Positions 12,078 to 25,745 of a stretch of 64,000 nt of DNA are shown here, piece after piece. The DNA comes from Moringa oleifera (taxonomy: Eukaryota > Streptophyta > Magnoliopsida > Brassicales > Moringaceae). The translations under genes were made by a program, and so were the position numbers. The DNA is taken from assembly GCA_021397835.1 (NCBI GenBank), contig JAJFZO010000120.1, positions 549,501 to 613,500 on the forward strand, in the 5' to 3' direction. The notes under the pieces were generated by a model. It worked only from the letters and a program-made list of their open reading frames with translations. It did not search any database and was not told where the DNA came from. Each line of letters opens with the position of its first letter. Position 1 is the first letter of the stretch.

Positions 12078-12661
12078 AATTTCAAAAGTTAGGAAAAATA
12101 ATTGGACAGTTATGAAAGAAGTAAACCTATAATAGCATGTTTTGCTTTGTGATTATTTGTATCTTTAAAAGAAAGGGTACCTGCCAAAAACCAGGCAACC
12201 TTCATCTTCGTTGGGCTTAAATTACCTGCAGTATTCTGATAAAGGAAAAAGTACCAGTAAAGTTTTGCACTTTGTTAGGCTTGCATGCCATGTTAGTGGG
12301 AATCATAATTTGATAAGTTGAGTTGGAAGATATGATAAGAGTTCTCCCAGCATGGCATCTTAAACTTGCCAAGTGCTAGGATTATCAAAATGAGCTAATT
12401 AAATAAAATATGCTGATAAAAAGATAAAAATTAACATAAAGATATCAAGACACTAACATAGACAAAACATTGGACCTGATTTCTCTAGTGCCCCCTCGTA
12501 GACAAAACATTAACATAGAGATATCAAAGAATGAGGACTCAGTCGATGATTATTAGAAGCAGAACCCATTTCAATGATACCAGCAGAAGCAAAGACAAAA
12601 ATAAGAGGCAAAATAGTTCCTATAAAATGGACAAGACCAGAATAAGGAAAGTAGATGCTAC

Positions 12662-13175
12662 CTCAGTGCAGATGTCAACGACTTGATGCACATAATCTCC
12701 ATAGATATCCTTCTTAGACAGCTTCTTTAGCAGGTGAGTCCTAAACTTCTCAGTCTCTTGAAAACCAGAAAACAGACGGGCAGCACTAAATTAATCCAGA
12801 AACCAACAAAACCCAGACGAAACAAGTAAACAGATTTGCCATCCAACAAAGCATAAACAAGGGACTTACAGCATCGGCGAATTCTGAAATTGGGTCTGGG
12901 AATTTGTACTCTGCCGCCTTGCAAATGTGCTTCTTGAATGAGCAAGAAAGTGAATGAGGTGATCTTCTCAATTTCTTGCTAACTAAAGGGTATACGGAGG
13001 AGAGTGTTGATCTGATAGTACCGGAGTTCTTGCAAGTAGAAAAACTACAATGCCCACCAAATGAAGGAGAAGAATTGTAGAGAAATGAAAGAAGAGGACT
13101 AGAATGAGGAAAAGAAAATAGAGAAGACGATGGGTTAAGCGAAGAAAAGACCACAGCTTTACCCCAATAAGCCAT
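12662..13175 (-). pseudogene. PRIN2-like plastid protein, first two exons only
   Basis: PRIN2 (plastid redox insensitive 2) is a small plastid nucleoid protein linked to plastid-encoded RNA polymerase activity. Exon 1 (13175-12870) starts MAYWGKAVVFSSLNPSSS, a Ser-rich chloroplast transit-like leader. It ends AAEYKFPDP...EFADA at a consensus GTAAGT donor. Exon 2 (12754-12662) can be joined in frame and encodes TEKFRTHLLKKLSKKDIYGD, then VVDICTE before GT. The conserved C-terminal half (GGPGTLL... and the WAQ...DW region) was not found before the CSI-like exon at 12077. The fragment is open throughout and could supply a start codon and transit peptide to a chimeric transcript. The PRIN2 identification is from memory of the family and is not certain. 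Confidence 0.6.
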
Positions 13176-13480
13176 GTCTTCCTCTCCCTTATCCTTGTCT
13201 TTCCGCTTTTTTTAGGGTTTTAGAGAAAATCCCAAACTGAGAACCTATAGCTTCGGTTTTCTTTATTGAAAAACTTCACTGCAGAAACCAAAGGAGGCCA
13301 AACAGAGTAACACATATGAAGCACAGAGAAAAGAGGAAAACCAAGCATAAGCGGGAGGGCAGTTGTGAGAGAGAGGAAAAGAGATCTGAGAGATGAAATC
13401 CGAAATTTAGGTAGTGCACGGGAGAGGGGCAGCAAGTGAAAGAAAGAGATTTGGTAAGGGATTTAGAGAAAGAAGCAAAC
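13176..13480 (-). promoter_or_regulatory. Possible 5' leader/promoter of the PRIN2-like fragment
   Basis: This lies immediately upstream of the ATG at 13175. It is less AT-rich than its surroundings and on the minus strand is CT-rich (TTTCTC, CTCTCC words), as plant 5' leaders often are. It is followed at 13,490 by very AT-rich DNA, so the captured segment probably began here. No TATA box is assigned. Confidence 0.3.
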
Positions 13481-13550
13481 ACTTTTCAAATAAATTAATT
13501 TGTCATTTAAATTAAAAATTTTAAACTCACCTTATATTTATAATTAAGAG

Positions 13551-13665
13551 TAAATAAAATTATTTTATTTTAATTTTTAATTTTAATTTTTTTAAATAAA
13601 ATTATTTTATTTTAATTTTTAATTTTAATTTTTTTAAATAAAATTATTTTATTTTAATTTTTTTA
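13551..13665. repeat. ~42-bp AT-rich tandem repeat, nearly three copies
   Basis: The word aaataaaattattttatttt recurs three times with taatttttaattttaattt spacers. It lies at the edge of the captured gene segment inside the element. Confidence 0.85.
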
Positions 13666-14189
13666 TGAATCATTTTTAAAAAATGATTTTCATATAAAAA
13701 ATAAAATTTTAACTTACTTATATAATTTTTACTTTACATTATTAACAAATAATTTATGATTTTTTAAAAAAAGAGGATCAACATAAATATCATAATAGAC
13801 TTTAAAATGGTTTTAATAATTAATTGAAAGATACATATGCCTAGTATATTATTATTGTCACATTTCTCTCAATATCACATTGAAAGATACAAATTTATTT
13901 AATAATATAACTTCAAATAAATCATATTTGTTCAATAAAAGATAAATATGACATATTCCAATATAATGAAACAAATGATTTTTTCTTTATGAAAAACTTT
14001 AAAATATCTAAAAATATATGCTAATAATTCTAATTTATTAAAATTATTAAAATTTTATGTTTTAAATTATTGATTGAATTAAATGTGCATATTACATTTC
14101 AATTGATTCGATTAGACCATATCTTTCGTTATTTTAAAAAAAATTATTCAAATTGAAATTTTGCATAATAAATTTAAGCTTGAAAATTT

Positions 14190-14814
14190 TTAAATGTATT
14201 TAGTGATACATCCTAATGTAAGTAACCATTTAGAGATGGATGTAAGTAACCATTTAGTGATGAACATAAATATCAAAAATCTATCAATGTATGTTAAGCA
14301 TTTAATGATAATTCTAGAAAAATTATTAGTCTATATTGGATATTTAGTGACACATACAGATAATTATCACTATAACTACACTGATGTACAAAAATATTTG
14401 TTAGTAGAGGTGTAATATTTCAAATATTTAATGACAGATAAAAATGTTCGTGAGTAGATATTAGAAATTTACCAATGGATAGAATAAAACCATTACTATA
14501 TGTAAGATATATAGTAACATGCATAACTATCCAACACTAAAAGTGAACTTTTTACTTACAAATATTAAGAGTCTGATAGTAAATATCAAGAATTAATGAC
14601 ATAAGTTGTAATCTGTTAGTATATATCAAAACTTTTAGTGACGGACGATAAGAACAATCATTATATGTATGATATATACTAACAAATTTTCTGTGTCTCA
14701 GTAATGACCCTATATTTATTGACAGATCAAAAAATTTGTCATTATTTATATATATAGTGACGAAATTTGACCATCACTAAAAGATAGCGTTAGTAAATGA
14801 TAATGTTTTTAGTG
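14190..14814. repeat. Right subterminal repeat region and terminus of the element
   Basis: Repeated short words include gtaagtaaccatttag (twice at 14,218-14,256), tagtgacgga, tatatagtgacg and ccatcactaaaag, ending ...gtttttagtg at 14,814. This segment is copied again at ~19,978-20,557 because the downstream tandem duplication begins inside it. The second copy lacks about 50 bp of the gtaagtaacc repeats. Confidence 0.65.
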
Positions 14815-14999
14815 AAAAATTTTAAAATTTAAATGATAAAAATTAAAATATTATTGGAGTTAAATGAAAATTTAAAAAAAATAAAATTTTTGTTTTTTAT
14901 TATAAATTTAAAATAAGTTTACAAAACTAAATTTATAAAAAATATTTATCTATATAAAAAATTATTTTTAAAGATTAATATTAAAATAGGGCTTTACCT

Positions 15000-16341
15000 A
15001 ATAGTCGACCTTGATGGTCGTTTCTCTTTTTCTCTGTCTTGTCTAGTATCATTTACAAATCATGAAAGTTTCAACAATGTATTGGTTTCTACATTGAAAA
15101 TAAGAAGTATTCACATGAAAAATGATTGATGTGGCTCTCATAGTATTTAAATTGGTTACTAGTCGACCTTTATTTGAGTTGGTTCATTGGATCATTAGGC
15201 TTCACTTTAAGCATCATTCAACTAAAATTATTTTTAAATAATATATAAATTTTTAAAAAATAATTTTTATTTTTATAATTATCAAACACCTTTTATGTGA
15301 AAGATACTTCAAAACGATACTGTTCCATAACTAATCAACTTGAAAGATCGTGTCTCTTCTATAAAAAACAAAACTTCAAAACAAAGTATTGCATTTACAA
15401 TAATATAAAAGAACAACATAAGAATTAGTTGGAACAATCACCACCTTAGAGAACTTCAAATTCAAAGATAAATTGTGAACGTGGCATGTGCATTTTCCAA
15501 TCTATAAATGCATAGGTTTGGGATAGATAACCTTTGTAACACGAGTCATATTTCTTTGCTCAAATTTCTCTCTTTCTCAATGATCATATTACCGTTAATG
15601 CTTTAATTTAAAAATTTGAGTAAGAAGCTTGGTTATCTTTTGATCAAAAGGAAGCTCGTTTTAGGGAATTTGAAAAGATGATGGTTAGCTAAAAGTTTTG
15701 AATCTCAAGTATCCCCTTCAATGTCGTTTCTCTTCTTTCTATGTCCCATCCAACATCATTTGCAAATAATGAAAGTTTCAACAATGTTTAGGTTTTGATA
15801 TTAAAAAAAAAATTACATAAAAGATGGTTGATGTGGTTATCATAATATCTAATTAGGTTGGCTATTAAGCCTTTATTTGAGTTGAATCGTTAAGCCTCCA
15901 CTTTGAGAATCATTCATTAAATTATTTTTATTTTAAAATTATTTTTTAAATAATACATATACGTATATATATTAAAACTAAAATTATTCAATAACTTTTA
16001 AAAAATAATTTTCATTTTTAAAATTATGAAACACTTTTAATTTAAAAAACATAATATACCTATTGGTTAGCTAAAAGTTTTGAATCCCAACTATCCCTTT
16101 CACTTCTTGTTTCTCTTCTTTCTTTGTCTCATCCAACATCATTTGCAAATAATAAAAGTTTCAACAACATTTAGGTTTTGACATTGAAAAGAGAGTATTT
16201 GTATAAAAGACGGTTGATGTGATTGTTAATAGTATTTAATCGGGTTGGCTATTAAGCCTTTATTTAAGCTGAATCATTAGGCCTTCACTTTGAGAATCAT
16301 TCATTAAATTATTTTTATTTTAAAATAATTTTTCAAATAAT

Positions 16342-16383
<42 letters not shown>

Positions 16384-16440
16384 TAAAGCTAATTATTCAA
16401 TAACTTCCCAAAAATAATTTTTATTTTTAAAATTATGAAA
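15000..16440. repeat. Three diverged internal direct repeats
   Basis: Related segments start near 15,000, 15,700 and 16,060. Each has a cgtttctctt or tgtttctctt word, a catttgcaaat-like word, gaaagtttcaacaa, gttgatgtgg and a cctttatttgagttg-like phrase. The same triplet occurs in copy 2 (about 20,740-22,060) and a single member at 58,050-58,285. It is an older repeat layer beneath the 5.8-kb duplication. It includes a CA/TA microsatellite at 16,342-16,382. Confidence 0.75.
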
Positions 16441-18849
16441 CATTTTTAATTTAAAAAAGAAATCTTCTTAAGTTTATTTTTTGTTCTTATATTTTTAATT
16501 AATATATTTATTACGTGATGATGAAAGATCAGCCATTCAAATTTACTCAATAAAAAAGTTCGAAAGAAATAAGCTATTTTTTTATTGTGATAATATAAAA
16601 AGTTATCTTTTTATTTTTTCAAAAAATTAAAACTATTTAACTTTCTTATTTTAGAAAAACTTTTGATGGATTATAAATTTAATATATGTATATAAAAGTG
16701 AATAAACTAGTTTTTTTTCCCTTTTCTCTATGCCTCAATCAATTATTAGATTACTAATGGTTAACTCATGGCATAATTTGTATTTTATATCTTTTCAATT
16801 TTAAATTATATTTTTAAAAAATTTTCAAAAAATGCAAAAATTACATTAAATTCATCATTATTTAAATGTAAATTTGTAAATTCCTATAACTAATTTGATA
16901 AACATAACTATAAATATAAATTAATATTACTTTTTATAATTTTTTCCTTTTAATTTATTAAAAGTATATCATATTTATTTTGCATTAATGTTATTTATAA
17001 ATTTTTATGTTTATATTTTCGTGTTAGGAGTTTTCTTTTTTTGTTGCATTTAATTGATGAATCTCTTGTTTATTTTGATTGATGAAGTTATATAATGAAT
17101 TAAGCTATAATATAAATAATATAATATAATAAAAATATGAAACATTTTGTATATTATAATTAATATAAGAATTATAAAATTATTTTTAACTTGTTTATTA
17201 AATGTTCTAAAGAGATCTTCCTCTTAAAAAGATATCTATCAAAAAAATAAGAATAAACAAAATTCATAGGTAGACTTATTTAATAATGTTCTAATATTAC
17301 TATAAAGTAACGATATGGATGGTTAATGACATCTTTCTTTCCTTATAAATAGAATATATTGTAAATTCACTTGATATTAATCAAAAACATAATTAATTAA
17401 TTAAAAATAGAAGGACTTGGTAATCATGTTATTCAAAGTTCTTCTTTAGAGATGATTTCTTTATTCAGGGCGTACTAATAAAAAAAATGCTTAGCAAGCC
17501 ATCACATACACCACCTGTAGGTATTTTGCTCTTACTAGTTTTTGGTTTCATCATTTCATTATTAACCAATTGTAGGATGGTAAATCCTTCTTCCTTGTGA
17601 AAAAAAAAAAAAAAAAAAACTCCACTCACCTTCAAGCAAGAATCTAATTTGTATATGTTGACAAAAAATGGTTACAATAATCATAGTTACTTTTCTACCT
17701 TCAAGACATTTGTTTGTAATATTTTGTTTCATAATAAGTATAAAGAGTAAGAAACAATTGAATAACAAAATACGTTTTTATTTTGTTTGGTAGTATGAGA
17801 AGTCAAAGCATACGAAAGAAAATGGACAATCCTTGATTAGAGAAAGATGGGATAAAAGAAAGCAAAATCTATATGAACTCCACCTCTCATTACTTCTTCC
17901 TTTTACTCCATTTTCTCTACAATTTGAACAAAATATGTATGAATTTTGTTGATAATTTTTGAAAATTGAAGAAAAACCCTTGATTTAAAGATAGTAAATA
18001 TAACATAAGGATATTCAATAATTTTTAAAAAATAATTGTTATTTTTAAAATTGACAAGCATATTTTATTTGAAAAATATACTATTCCTAAGTTTTCTTTT
18101 TAGTTCTTATTGTTTTTATAAATTAATATATTTTTTATGTGATGATGCAAAAATTATCTTTTTATGTTTTCAAAAAACTAAAACTATTTCACTTTTTTAT
18201 TTTCAAAAACTTTTCATGGATAATAAATTATATATATATGTACATATATAAAGAATTGAGTAAACCATTATTTTTTTTTCTCATTAGTAACCTGGACAAA
18301 TCTAGTTTGTCATATTGTCGCCATATAACAATATACTTCCTTTACCAACTACATGACAATATATCCAACACATTGAGTGCTACAATTCATCACTTAAAAA
18401 ATTTCAGTTTGAGAATTCAGTTTTAACAAGCTTATATTTCTTATTATTTATTAACAAATCTTTTCGTATCTCTGTGTGTAAAAAATTAATTAAAAAAAGT
18501 TCTCAATATCATAATTGCACCCATTTTCTAGGAAGAGTTTAGGAAGATAATACAAGGAGAAATGTGTTTCAACTAATAACTGGCTTTGTACGCTTCCTCT
18601 CATAGAAGTCCAAAATATGAATTTTTCCTAAAATTTCATCCATAGCCTGTAGAATCATTTTTAATTAGACAAACTAAGTATGTGATACAAATAAGCATTC
18701 GCCATTAAAGACATATCAAACACGTAAAAATAAGATTTGATTAGTTACTTATCTTCATTTAAATTAGGATTATTTTAACAATCTCTTAGTTTTTATTAAT
18801 TGGATAAAAATTGAATTTCTAATTAGCTTATAATATGATAAGGCAAGTT

Positions 18850-19330
18850 TTGCAGTAAAAAAAAGAGGTTTTAGCAATAATTATTTTGGATTTTAATAAC
18901 AATTACAATTGTCACTAAGGTTTTTACTACTCATTGTTCAAAAGCCAGCATAATAAGAGTCGAGAAAACCCTGTAGCTATAATTGTCATGATTACTGATA
19001 AAGATACAACACAATTATTACTAAAATTTTTTATATTTAATGACAATTAACAATTTTTACTAAAGGTAAGTTGATCTTTATTTAATTCATAACAATTAAA
19101 AGTTGCCATTAAAAATAAACATATTTAACGATACTTGTTAAAGCAATTAATAACTACCACTAAAAGTAAATTCAGTTTTGTGTTGTTTGAGACAATCATA
19201 ATTGCGATTTGTTACTAACGATATTTTTTATTATTAAATGTCAATATAATTATTGTTATAAATCAAATTATAAATTTATTAAAGCAATTAAACATTACCA
19301 CTAAAAGGATTACAAATAGTTATATAACGA
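18850..19330. repeat. Block of short inverted and direct motifs (possible second element end)
   Basis: Words such as acaattgtcactaag, accactaaaag, gttactaacgata and cgatcattaaa recur in both orientations, resembling transposon subterminal repeats. They differ from the motifs at 14,190-14,814. No opposite end was located, so this may be half of a second, unrelated element. The counterpart in copy 2 is 24,560-25,130. Confidence 0.4.
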
Positions 19331-19877
19331 TCATTAAAAAATTAAAAATTTGTGACTTACAATATCACCATATCATTAAAATGAATATACTCATATATAA
19401 CAAAAATTTTATCTACAATACACCTTCTTACATAACAAAATATATCAAATTGCTAATGAAAATACAATTCAAAGTAATAATTCCACTAATGCTTCTAAAT
19501 TTAAAGAGTTAAAAGCTAATACATTAACTTCACAAAATAACATTTGTTAAAATCACCAAAAAATGATGATTAATTCACAATGTATGACCTGAAATATAAA
19601 AAGTACATGTAAAAATTATGTATGAAATGTAAGTAATAATTTACAAGAATCAATAAATAATACTTACCCTTAAAAGTTCAAATATGAGACATTCATCACT
19701 TGTGAAACACCTCTATTAGCACTCGATACATAATGAATCTATTAAATAAAAAAAATCAAATTAAAAATAACACTTCAGTTAACTTACATTCTCATATTCT
19801 AAATTTGAAATGCCTTCTAAATGAACAATGCATAAATAGTATCATGACATGTGTACAAATAAGAGCCTTATTATTCA

Positions 19878-19908
<31 letters not shown>

Positions 19909-19959
19909 ATATCTTGATGGTCTAATGTAAAATCATACCTAAATTGTTATTTACAATTA
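19330..19959. other. Unassigned AT-rich end of tandem copy 1
   Basis: No coding potential is seen. A TA microsatellite lies at about 19,882-19,908, matched by a longer one at 25,707-25,741 in copy 2. This shows the tract length changed after the duplication. Confidence 0.6.
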
Positions 19960-22900
19960 AATTTAAGCTTGAAAATTTTTAAATGTAAGTAACCATTTAG
20001 TGATGAACATAAATATCAAAAATCTATCAATGTATGTTAAGCATTTAATGATAATTCTAGAAAAATTATTAGTCTATATTGGATATTTAGTGACACATAC
20101 AGATAATTATCACTATAACTACACTGATGTACAAAAATGTTTGTTAGTAGAGGTGTAATATTTCAAATATTTAATGACAGATAAAAATGTTCGTGAGTAG
20201 ATATTAGAAATTTACTAATGGATAGAATAAAACCATTACTATATGTAAGATATATAGTAACATGCATAACTATCCAACACTAAAAGTGAACTTTTTACTT
20301 ACAAATATTAAGAGTCTGATAGTAAATATCAAGAATTAATGACATAAGTTGTAATCTGTTAGTATATATCAAAACTTTTAGTGACGGACGATAAGAACAA
20401 TCATTATATGTATGATATATACTAACAAATTTTCTGTGTCTCAGTAATGACCCTATATTTATTGACAGATCAAAAAATTTGTCATTATTTATATATATAG
20501 TGACGAAATTTGACCATCACTAAAAGATAGCGTTAGTAAATGATAATGTTTTTAGTGAAAAATTTTAAAATTTAAATGATAAAAATTAAAATATTATTGG
20601 AGTTAAATGAAAATTTAAAAAAATAAAATTTTTGTTTTTTATTATAAATTTAAAATAAGTTTACAAAACTAAATTTATAAAAAATATTTATCTATATAAA
20701 AAATTATTTTTAAAGATTAATATTAAAATAGGGCTTCACCTAATAGTCGACCTTGATGGTCGTTTCTCTATTTCTCTGTCTTGTCTAGTATCATTTACAA
20801 ATCATGAAAGTTTCAACAATGTATTGGTTTCTACATTGAAAATAAGAAGTATTCACATGAAAAATGATTGATGTGGCTGTCATAGTATTTAAATTGGTTA
20901 CTAGTCGACCTTTATTTGAGTTGGTTCATTGGATCATTAGGCTTCACTTTAAGCATCATTCAACTAAAATTATTTTTAAATAATATATAAATTTTTAAAA
21001 AATAATTTTTATTTTTATAATTATCAAACACCTTTTATGTGAAAGATACTTCAAAACGATACTGTTCCATAACTAATCAACTTGAAAGATCGTGTCTCTT
21101 CTATAAAAAACAAAACTTCAAAACAAAGTATTGCATTTACAATAATATAAAAGAACAACATAAGAATTAGTTGGAACAATCACCACCTTAGAGAACTTCA
21201 AATTCAAAGATAAATTGTGAACGTGGCATGTGCATTTTCCAATCTATAAATGCATAGGTTTGGGATAGATAACCTTTGTAACACGAGTCATATTTCTTTG
21301 CTCAAATTTCTCTCTTTCTCAATGATCATATTACCGTTAATGCTTTAATTTAAAAATTTGAGTAAGAAGCTTGGTTATCTTTTGATCAAAAGGAAGCTCA
21401 TTTTAGGGAATTTGAAAAGATGATGGTTAGCTAAAAGTTTTGAATCTCAAGTATCCCCTTCAATGTCGTTTCTCTTCTTTCTATGTCCCATCCAACATCA
21501 TTTGCAAATAATGAAAGTTTTAACAATGTTTAGGTTTTGATATTAAAAAAAAAAAATTTGCATAAAAGATAGTTGATGTGATTATCATAGTGTCTAATTA
21601 GGTTGGTTATTAAGCCTTTATTTGAGTTGAATCGTTAAGCCTCCATTTTGGGAATCATTCATTAAATTATTTTTATTTTAAAATTATTTTTTAAATAATA
21701 CATATACGTATATATATTAAAACTAAAATTATTCAATAACTTTTAAAAAATAATTTTTATTTTCAAAATTATGAAACACTTTTAATTTAAAAAAGATAAT
21801 ATACCTATTGGTTAGCTAAAAGTTTTGAATCCCAACTATCCCTTTCACTTCTTGTTTCTCTTCTTTCTTTGTCTCATCCAATATCATTTGCAAATAATAT
21901 TTAGGTTTTGACATTGAAAAGATAGTATTTGTATAAAAGATGGTTGATGTGACTGTCAATAGTATCTAATCGGGTTGGCTATTAAGCCTTTATTTAAGCT
22001 GAATCATTAGGTCTTCATTTTGAGAATCATTCATTAAATTATTTTTATTTTAAAATTATTTTTTAAATAATACATATATATATATATATATTAAAACTAA
22101 TTATTCAATAACTTTCAAAAAATAATTTTTATTTTTAAAGTTATGAAACATTTTTAATTTAAAAAAGAAATATACCTAAATTTGTTTTTTGTTCTCATAT
22201 TTTTAATTAATATATTTTTTACGTGATGATGAAAGATCATCTATTCAAATTTACTCGATAAAAAAAGTTCAAAAGAAATGAGCTATTTTTTTTATTGTGA
22301 TAAGATAAAAAGTTATCTTTTTATTTTTTCAAAAAATTGAAACTATTTAACTTTCTTATTTTAGAAAAACTTTTGATGGATTATAAATTTAATATATGTA
22401 TGTAAAAGTGAATAAACTAGTTTTTTTCCCCCTTTTCTCTATGACTCAATCAAATATTAGATTACTAATGTTTAACTCATGGCACAATTTATATTTTATG
22501 TCTCTTTAATTTTAAATTATATTTTTTAAAAAAATTTCAAAAAAATGCAAAGATTACATTAAATTCATCATTATTTAAATGTAAATTTGTAAACTCCTAT
22601 AACTAATTTGACAGACATAAATATAAATTAATATTACTTTTTATAAATTTTTCCTTTTAATTTATTAAAAGGATATCATATTTATTTTGCATTAATGTTA
22701 TTTATAAATTTTTATGTTTATATTTTCGTGTTAGGAGTTTTCTTTTTTTGTTGCATTTAATTGATGAATCTCTTGTTTATTTTGATTGATGAAGTTATAT
22801 AATGAATTAAGCTATAATATAAATAATATAATATAATAAAAATATGAAACATTTTGTATATTATAATTAATATAAGAATTATAAAATTATTTTTAACTTG

Positions 22901-25702
22901 TTTATTAAATGTTCTAAAGAGATCTTCCTCTTAAAAAGATATCTATCAAAAAAATAAGAATAAACAAAATTCATAGGTAGACTTATTTAATAATGTTCTA
23001 ATATTACTATAAAGTAACGATATGGATGGTTAATGACATCTTTCTTTCCTTATAAATAGAATATATTGTAAATTCACTTGATATTAATCAAAAACATAAT
23101 TAATTAATTAAAAATAGAAGGACTTGGTAATCATGTTATTCAAAGTTCTTCTTTAGAGATGATTTCTTTATTCAGGGCGTACTAATAAAAAAAATGCTTA
23201 GCAAGCCATCACATACACCACCTGTAGGTATTTTGCTCTTACTAGTTTTTGGTTTCATCATTTCATTATTAACCAATTGTAGGATGGTAAATCCTTCTTC
23301 CTTGTGAAAAAAAAAAAAAAAAAAAAACTCCACTCACCTTCAAGCAAGAATCTAATTTGTATATGTTGACAAAAAATGGTTACAATAATCATAGTTACTT
23401 TTCTACCTTCAAGACATTTGTTTGTAATATTTTGTTTCATAATAAGTATAAAGAGTAAGAAACAATTGAATAACAAAATACGTTTTTATTTTGTTTGGTA
23501 GTATGAGAAGTCAAAGCATACGAAAGAAAATGGACAATCCTTGATTAGAGAAAGATGGGATAAAAGAAAGCAAAATCTATATGAACTCCACCTCTCATTA
23601 CTTCTTCCTTTTACTCCATTTTCTCTACAATTTGAACAAAATATGTATGAATTTTGTTGATAATTTTTGAAAATTGAAGAAAAACCCTTGATTTAAAGAT
23701 AGTAAATATAACATAAGGATATTCAATAATTTTTTAAAAAATAATTGTTATTTTTAAAATTGACAAGCATATTTTATTTGAAAAATATACTATTCCTAAG
23801 TTTTCTTTTTAGTTCTTATTGTTTTTATAAATTAATATATTTTTTATGTGATGATGCAAAAATTATCTTTTTATGTTTTCAAAAAACTAAAACTACTTCA
23901 CATTTTTATTTTAAAAAACATTTCATGGATAATAAATTATATATATGTACCTATATAAACAATTGAGTAAACCATTATTTTTTTTTCATTAGAAACTTGG
24001 ACAAATCTAGTTTGTCATATTGTCACCGTGTAACAATATACGTCCCTTATTAGCTACATAACAATATATCCAACACATCAAGTGCTACAATTCATCACTT
24101 AAAAATTTCAGTTTGAGAATTCAGTTTTGACAAGCTTATTTTTCTCATTATTTGTTAACAAATCTTTTCCTATCTCTGTGTGTAAAAAATTAATTAAAAA
24201 AAGTTCTCAATATCATAACTGCACCCATTTTCTAGGAAGAGTTTAGGAAGATAATGCAAGGGGAAATGTGTTTCAACCAATAGCTGGCTTTGTACGCTTC
24301 CTCTCATAGAAGTCCAAAATATGAATTTTTCCTAAAATTTCATCCATAGCCTGTAAAATCATTTTTAATTAGACAAAATAAGTATGTGATAAAAATAAGC
24401 ATTTACTATTAAAGACACATCAAACACGTAAAAATAAGAATTGATTAGTTACTTGTATTTATTTAAATTAGGATTACTTTGACTACCTTTTAGTTTTTAT
24501 TAGTTAGATAAGAGTTGAATTTGTAATTAGCTTACAATATGATAAGGTAAGTTTTGCAATAAAAAAAAGGAGGTTTTAGCAAAAATTGTTTTGGATTTTA
24601 ATAACAATTATAATTGTCACTAAGGTTTTTACCACTCATTGTTCAAAAGCCAGCATAATAAGAGTCAAGAAAACCCTATAGCTATAATTGTCACGATTAC
24701 TGATAAAGATACAAAACAATTATCGCTAAAAATTTTTATATTTAATGACAATTAACAATTTTTGCTAAAGGCAAGTTGATCTTTATTTAATTTATAACAA
24801 TTAAAAGTTACCGCTAAAAATAAACATATTTAACGATACTTGTTAAAGCAATTAATAATTACACTGAAAATAAATTCAATTTTGTGTTGTTTGAGACAAT
24901 CATAATTGCGATTTGTTACTAATGATATTTTTTATTATTAAATGTCAATATAATTATTGTTACAAATCAAATTATAAATTTATTAAAGCAATTAAACATT
25001 GCCACTAAAAGGATTACAAATGGTTATATAACGATCATTAAACAATTATAACTAAAATAGTTACAAATTATTGTTTACTGACCATTGAACTAGAGCCACT
25101 AAAAGAATCATTTAAGTGCAATCAATAAAGTACCACTATTTATTTTTAAAATTATAAATAAAAATTAAAAATTTGTAACTTACAATATCACCATATCAGT
25201 AAAATGAATATACTCATATATAACAAAAATTTAATTTGCAATGAACCTTCTTACATAACAAAATATATCAAATTGCTAATGAAAATACAATTCAAAGTAA
25301 TAATTCTGCTAATGCTTCTAAATTTAAAGAGTTAAGAGCTAATACATTAACTTCACAAAATAACATTTGTTAAAATCATCAAAAAATGATGATTAATTCA
25401 CAATGTATAACCTGAAATATAAAAAGTACATATAAAAATTATGTATGAAATATAAGTAATAATTTACAAGAATCAATAAATAATACTTACCCTTAAAAGT
25501 TCAAATATGAGACATTCATCACTTGTTAAACACCTCTATTAGCACTCAATACATTATGAATCTATTAAATATAAAAAAAATCAAATTAAAAATAACTTTT
25601 CAGTTAAGTTACATTCTCATATTCCAAATTTGAAATGCCTTCTAAATGAACAATGCATAAATAATATCATGACATGTGTACAAATAAGAGCGTTATTATT
25701 CA

Positions 25703-25745
<43 letters not shown>

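Larger units (their letters stand above)
9871..14814. mobile_element. Non-autonomous CACTA-like element carrying host gene exons
   Basis: The allelic arrangement at ~57,887 reads straight from ...atcaataaa into aattttaaatttt..., whereas here 4.9 kb lies between these flanks. It is therefore an insertion with a preserved empty site. The right end, read inward, begins CACTAAAAACATTATCATTT. The left end reads ctataaaaaaaatattattt, an imperfect inverted match. Short AAA flanks fit a 3-bp target duplication but are not decisive in this A-rich context. Both ends have subterminal motifs such as ccatcactaaaag and agtgacgga. No transposase is present. Inside are PRIN2-like and CSI-like exons, so this is a Pack-type gene-capturing element. 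Insertion is near certain; the CACTA assignment is weaker because the left CACTA is degraded. Confidence 0.7.
14171..19959. repeat. 5.8-kb tandem repeat, copy 1
   Basis: Begins with aatttaagcttgaaaatttt and is followed directly by copy 2 with the same phrase. It comprises the right end of the CACTA-like element, the element's flank (15,000-18,800) and a block of short inverted and direct motifs (18,850-19,330), and ends after a TA tract. No coding sequence is recognised. Large parts are almost identical to copy 2, for example 17,330-18,000 against 23,030-23,700. Confidence 0.92.
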
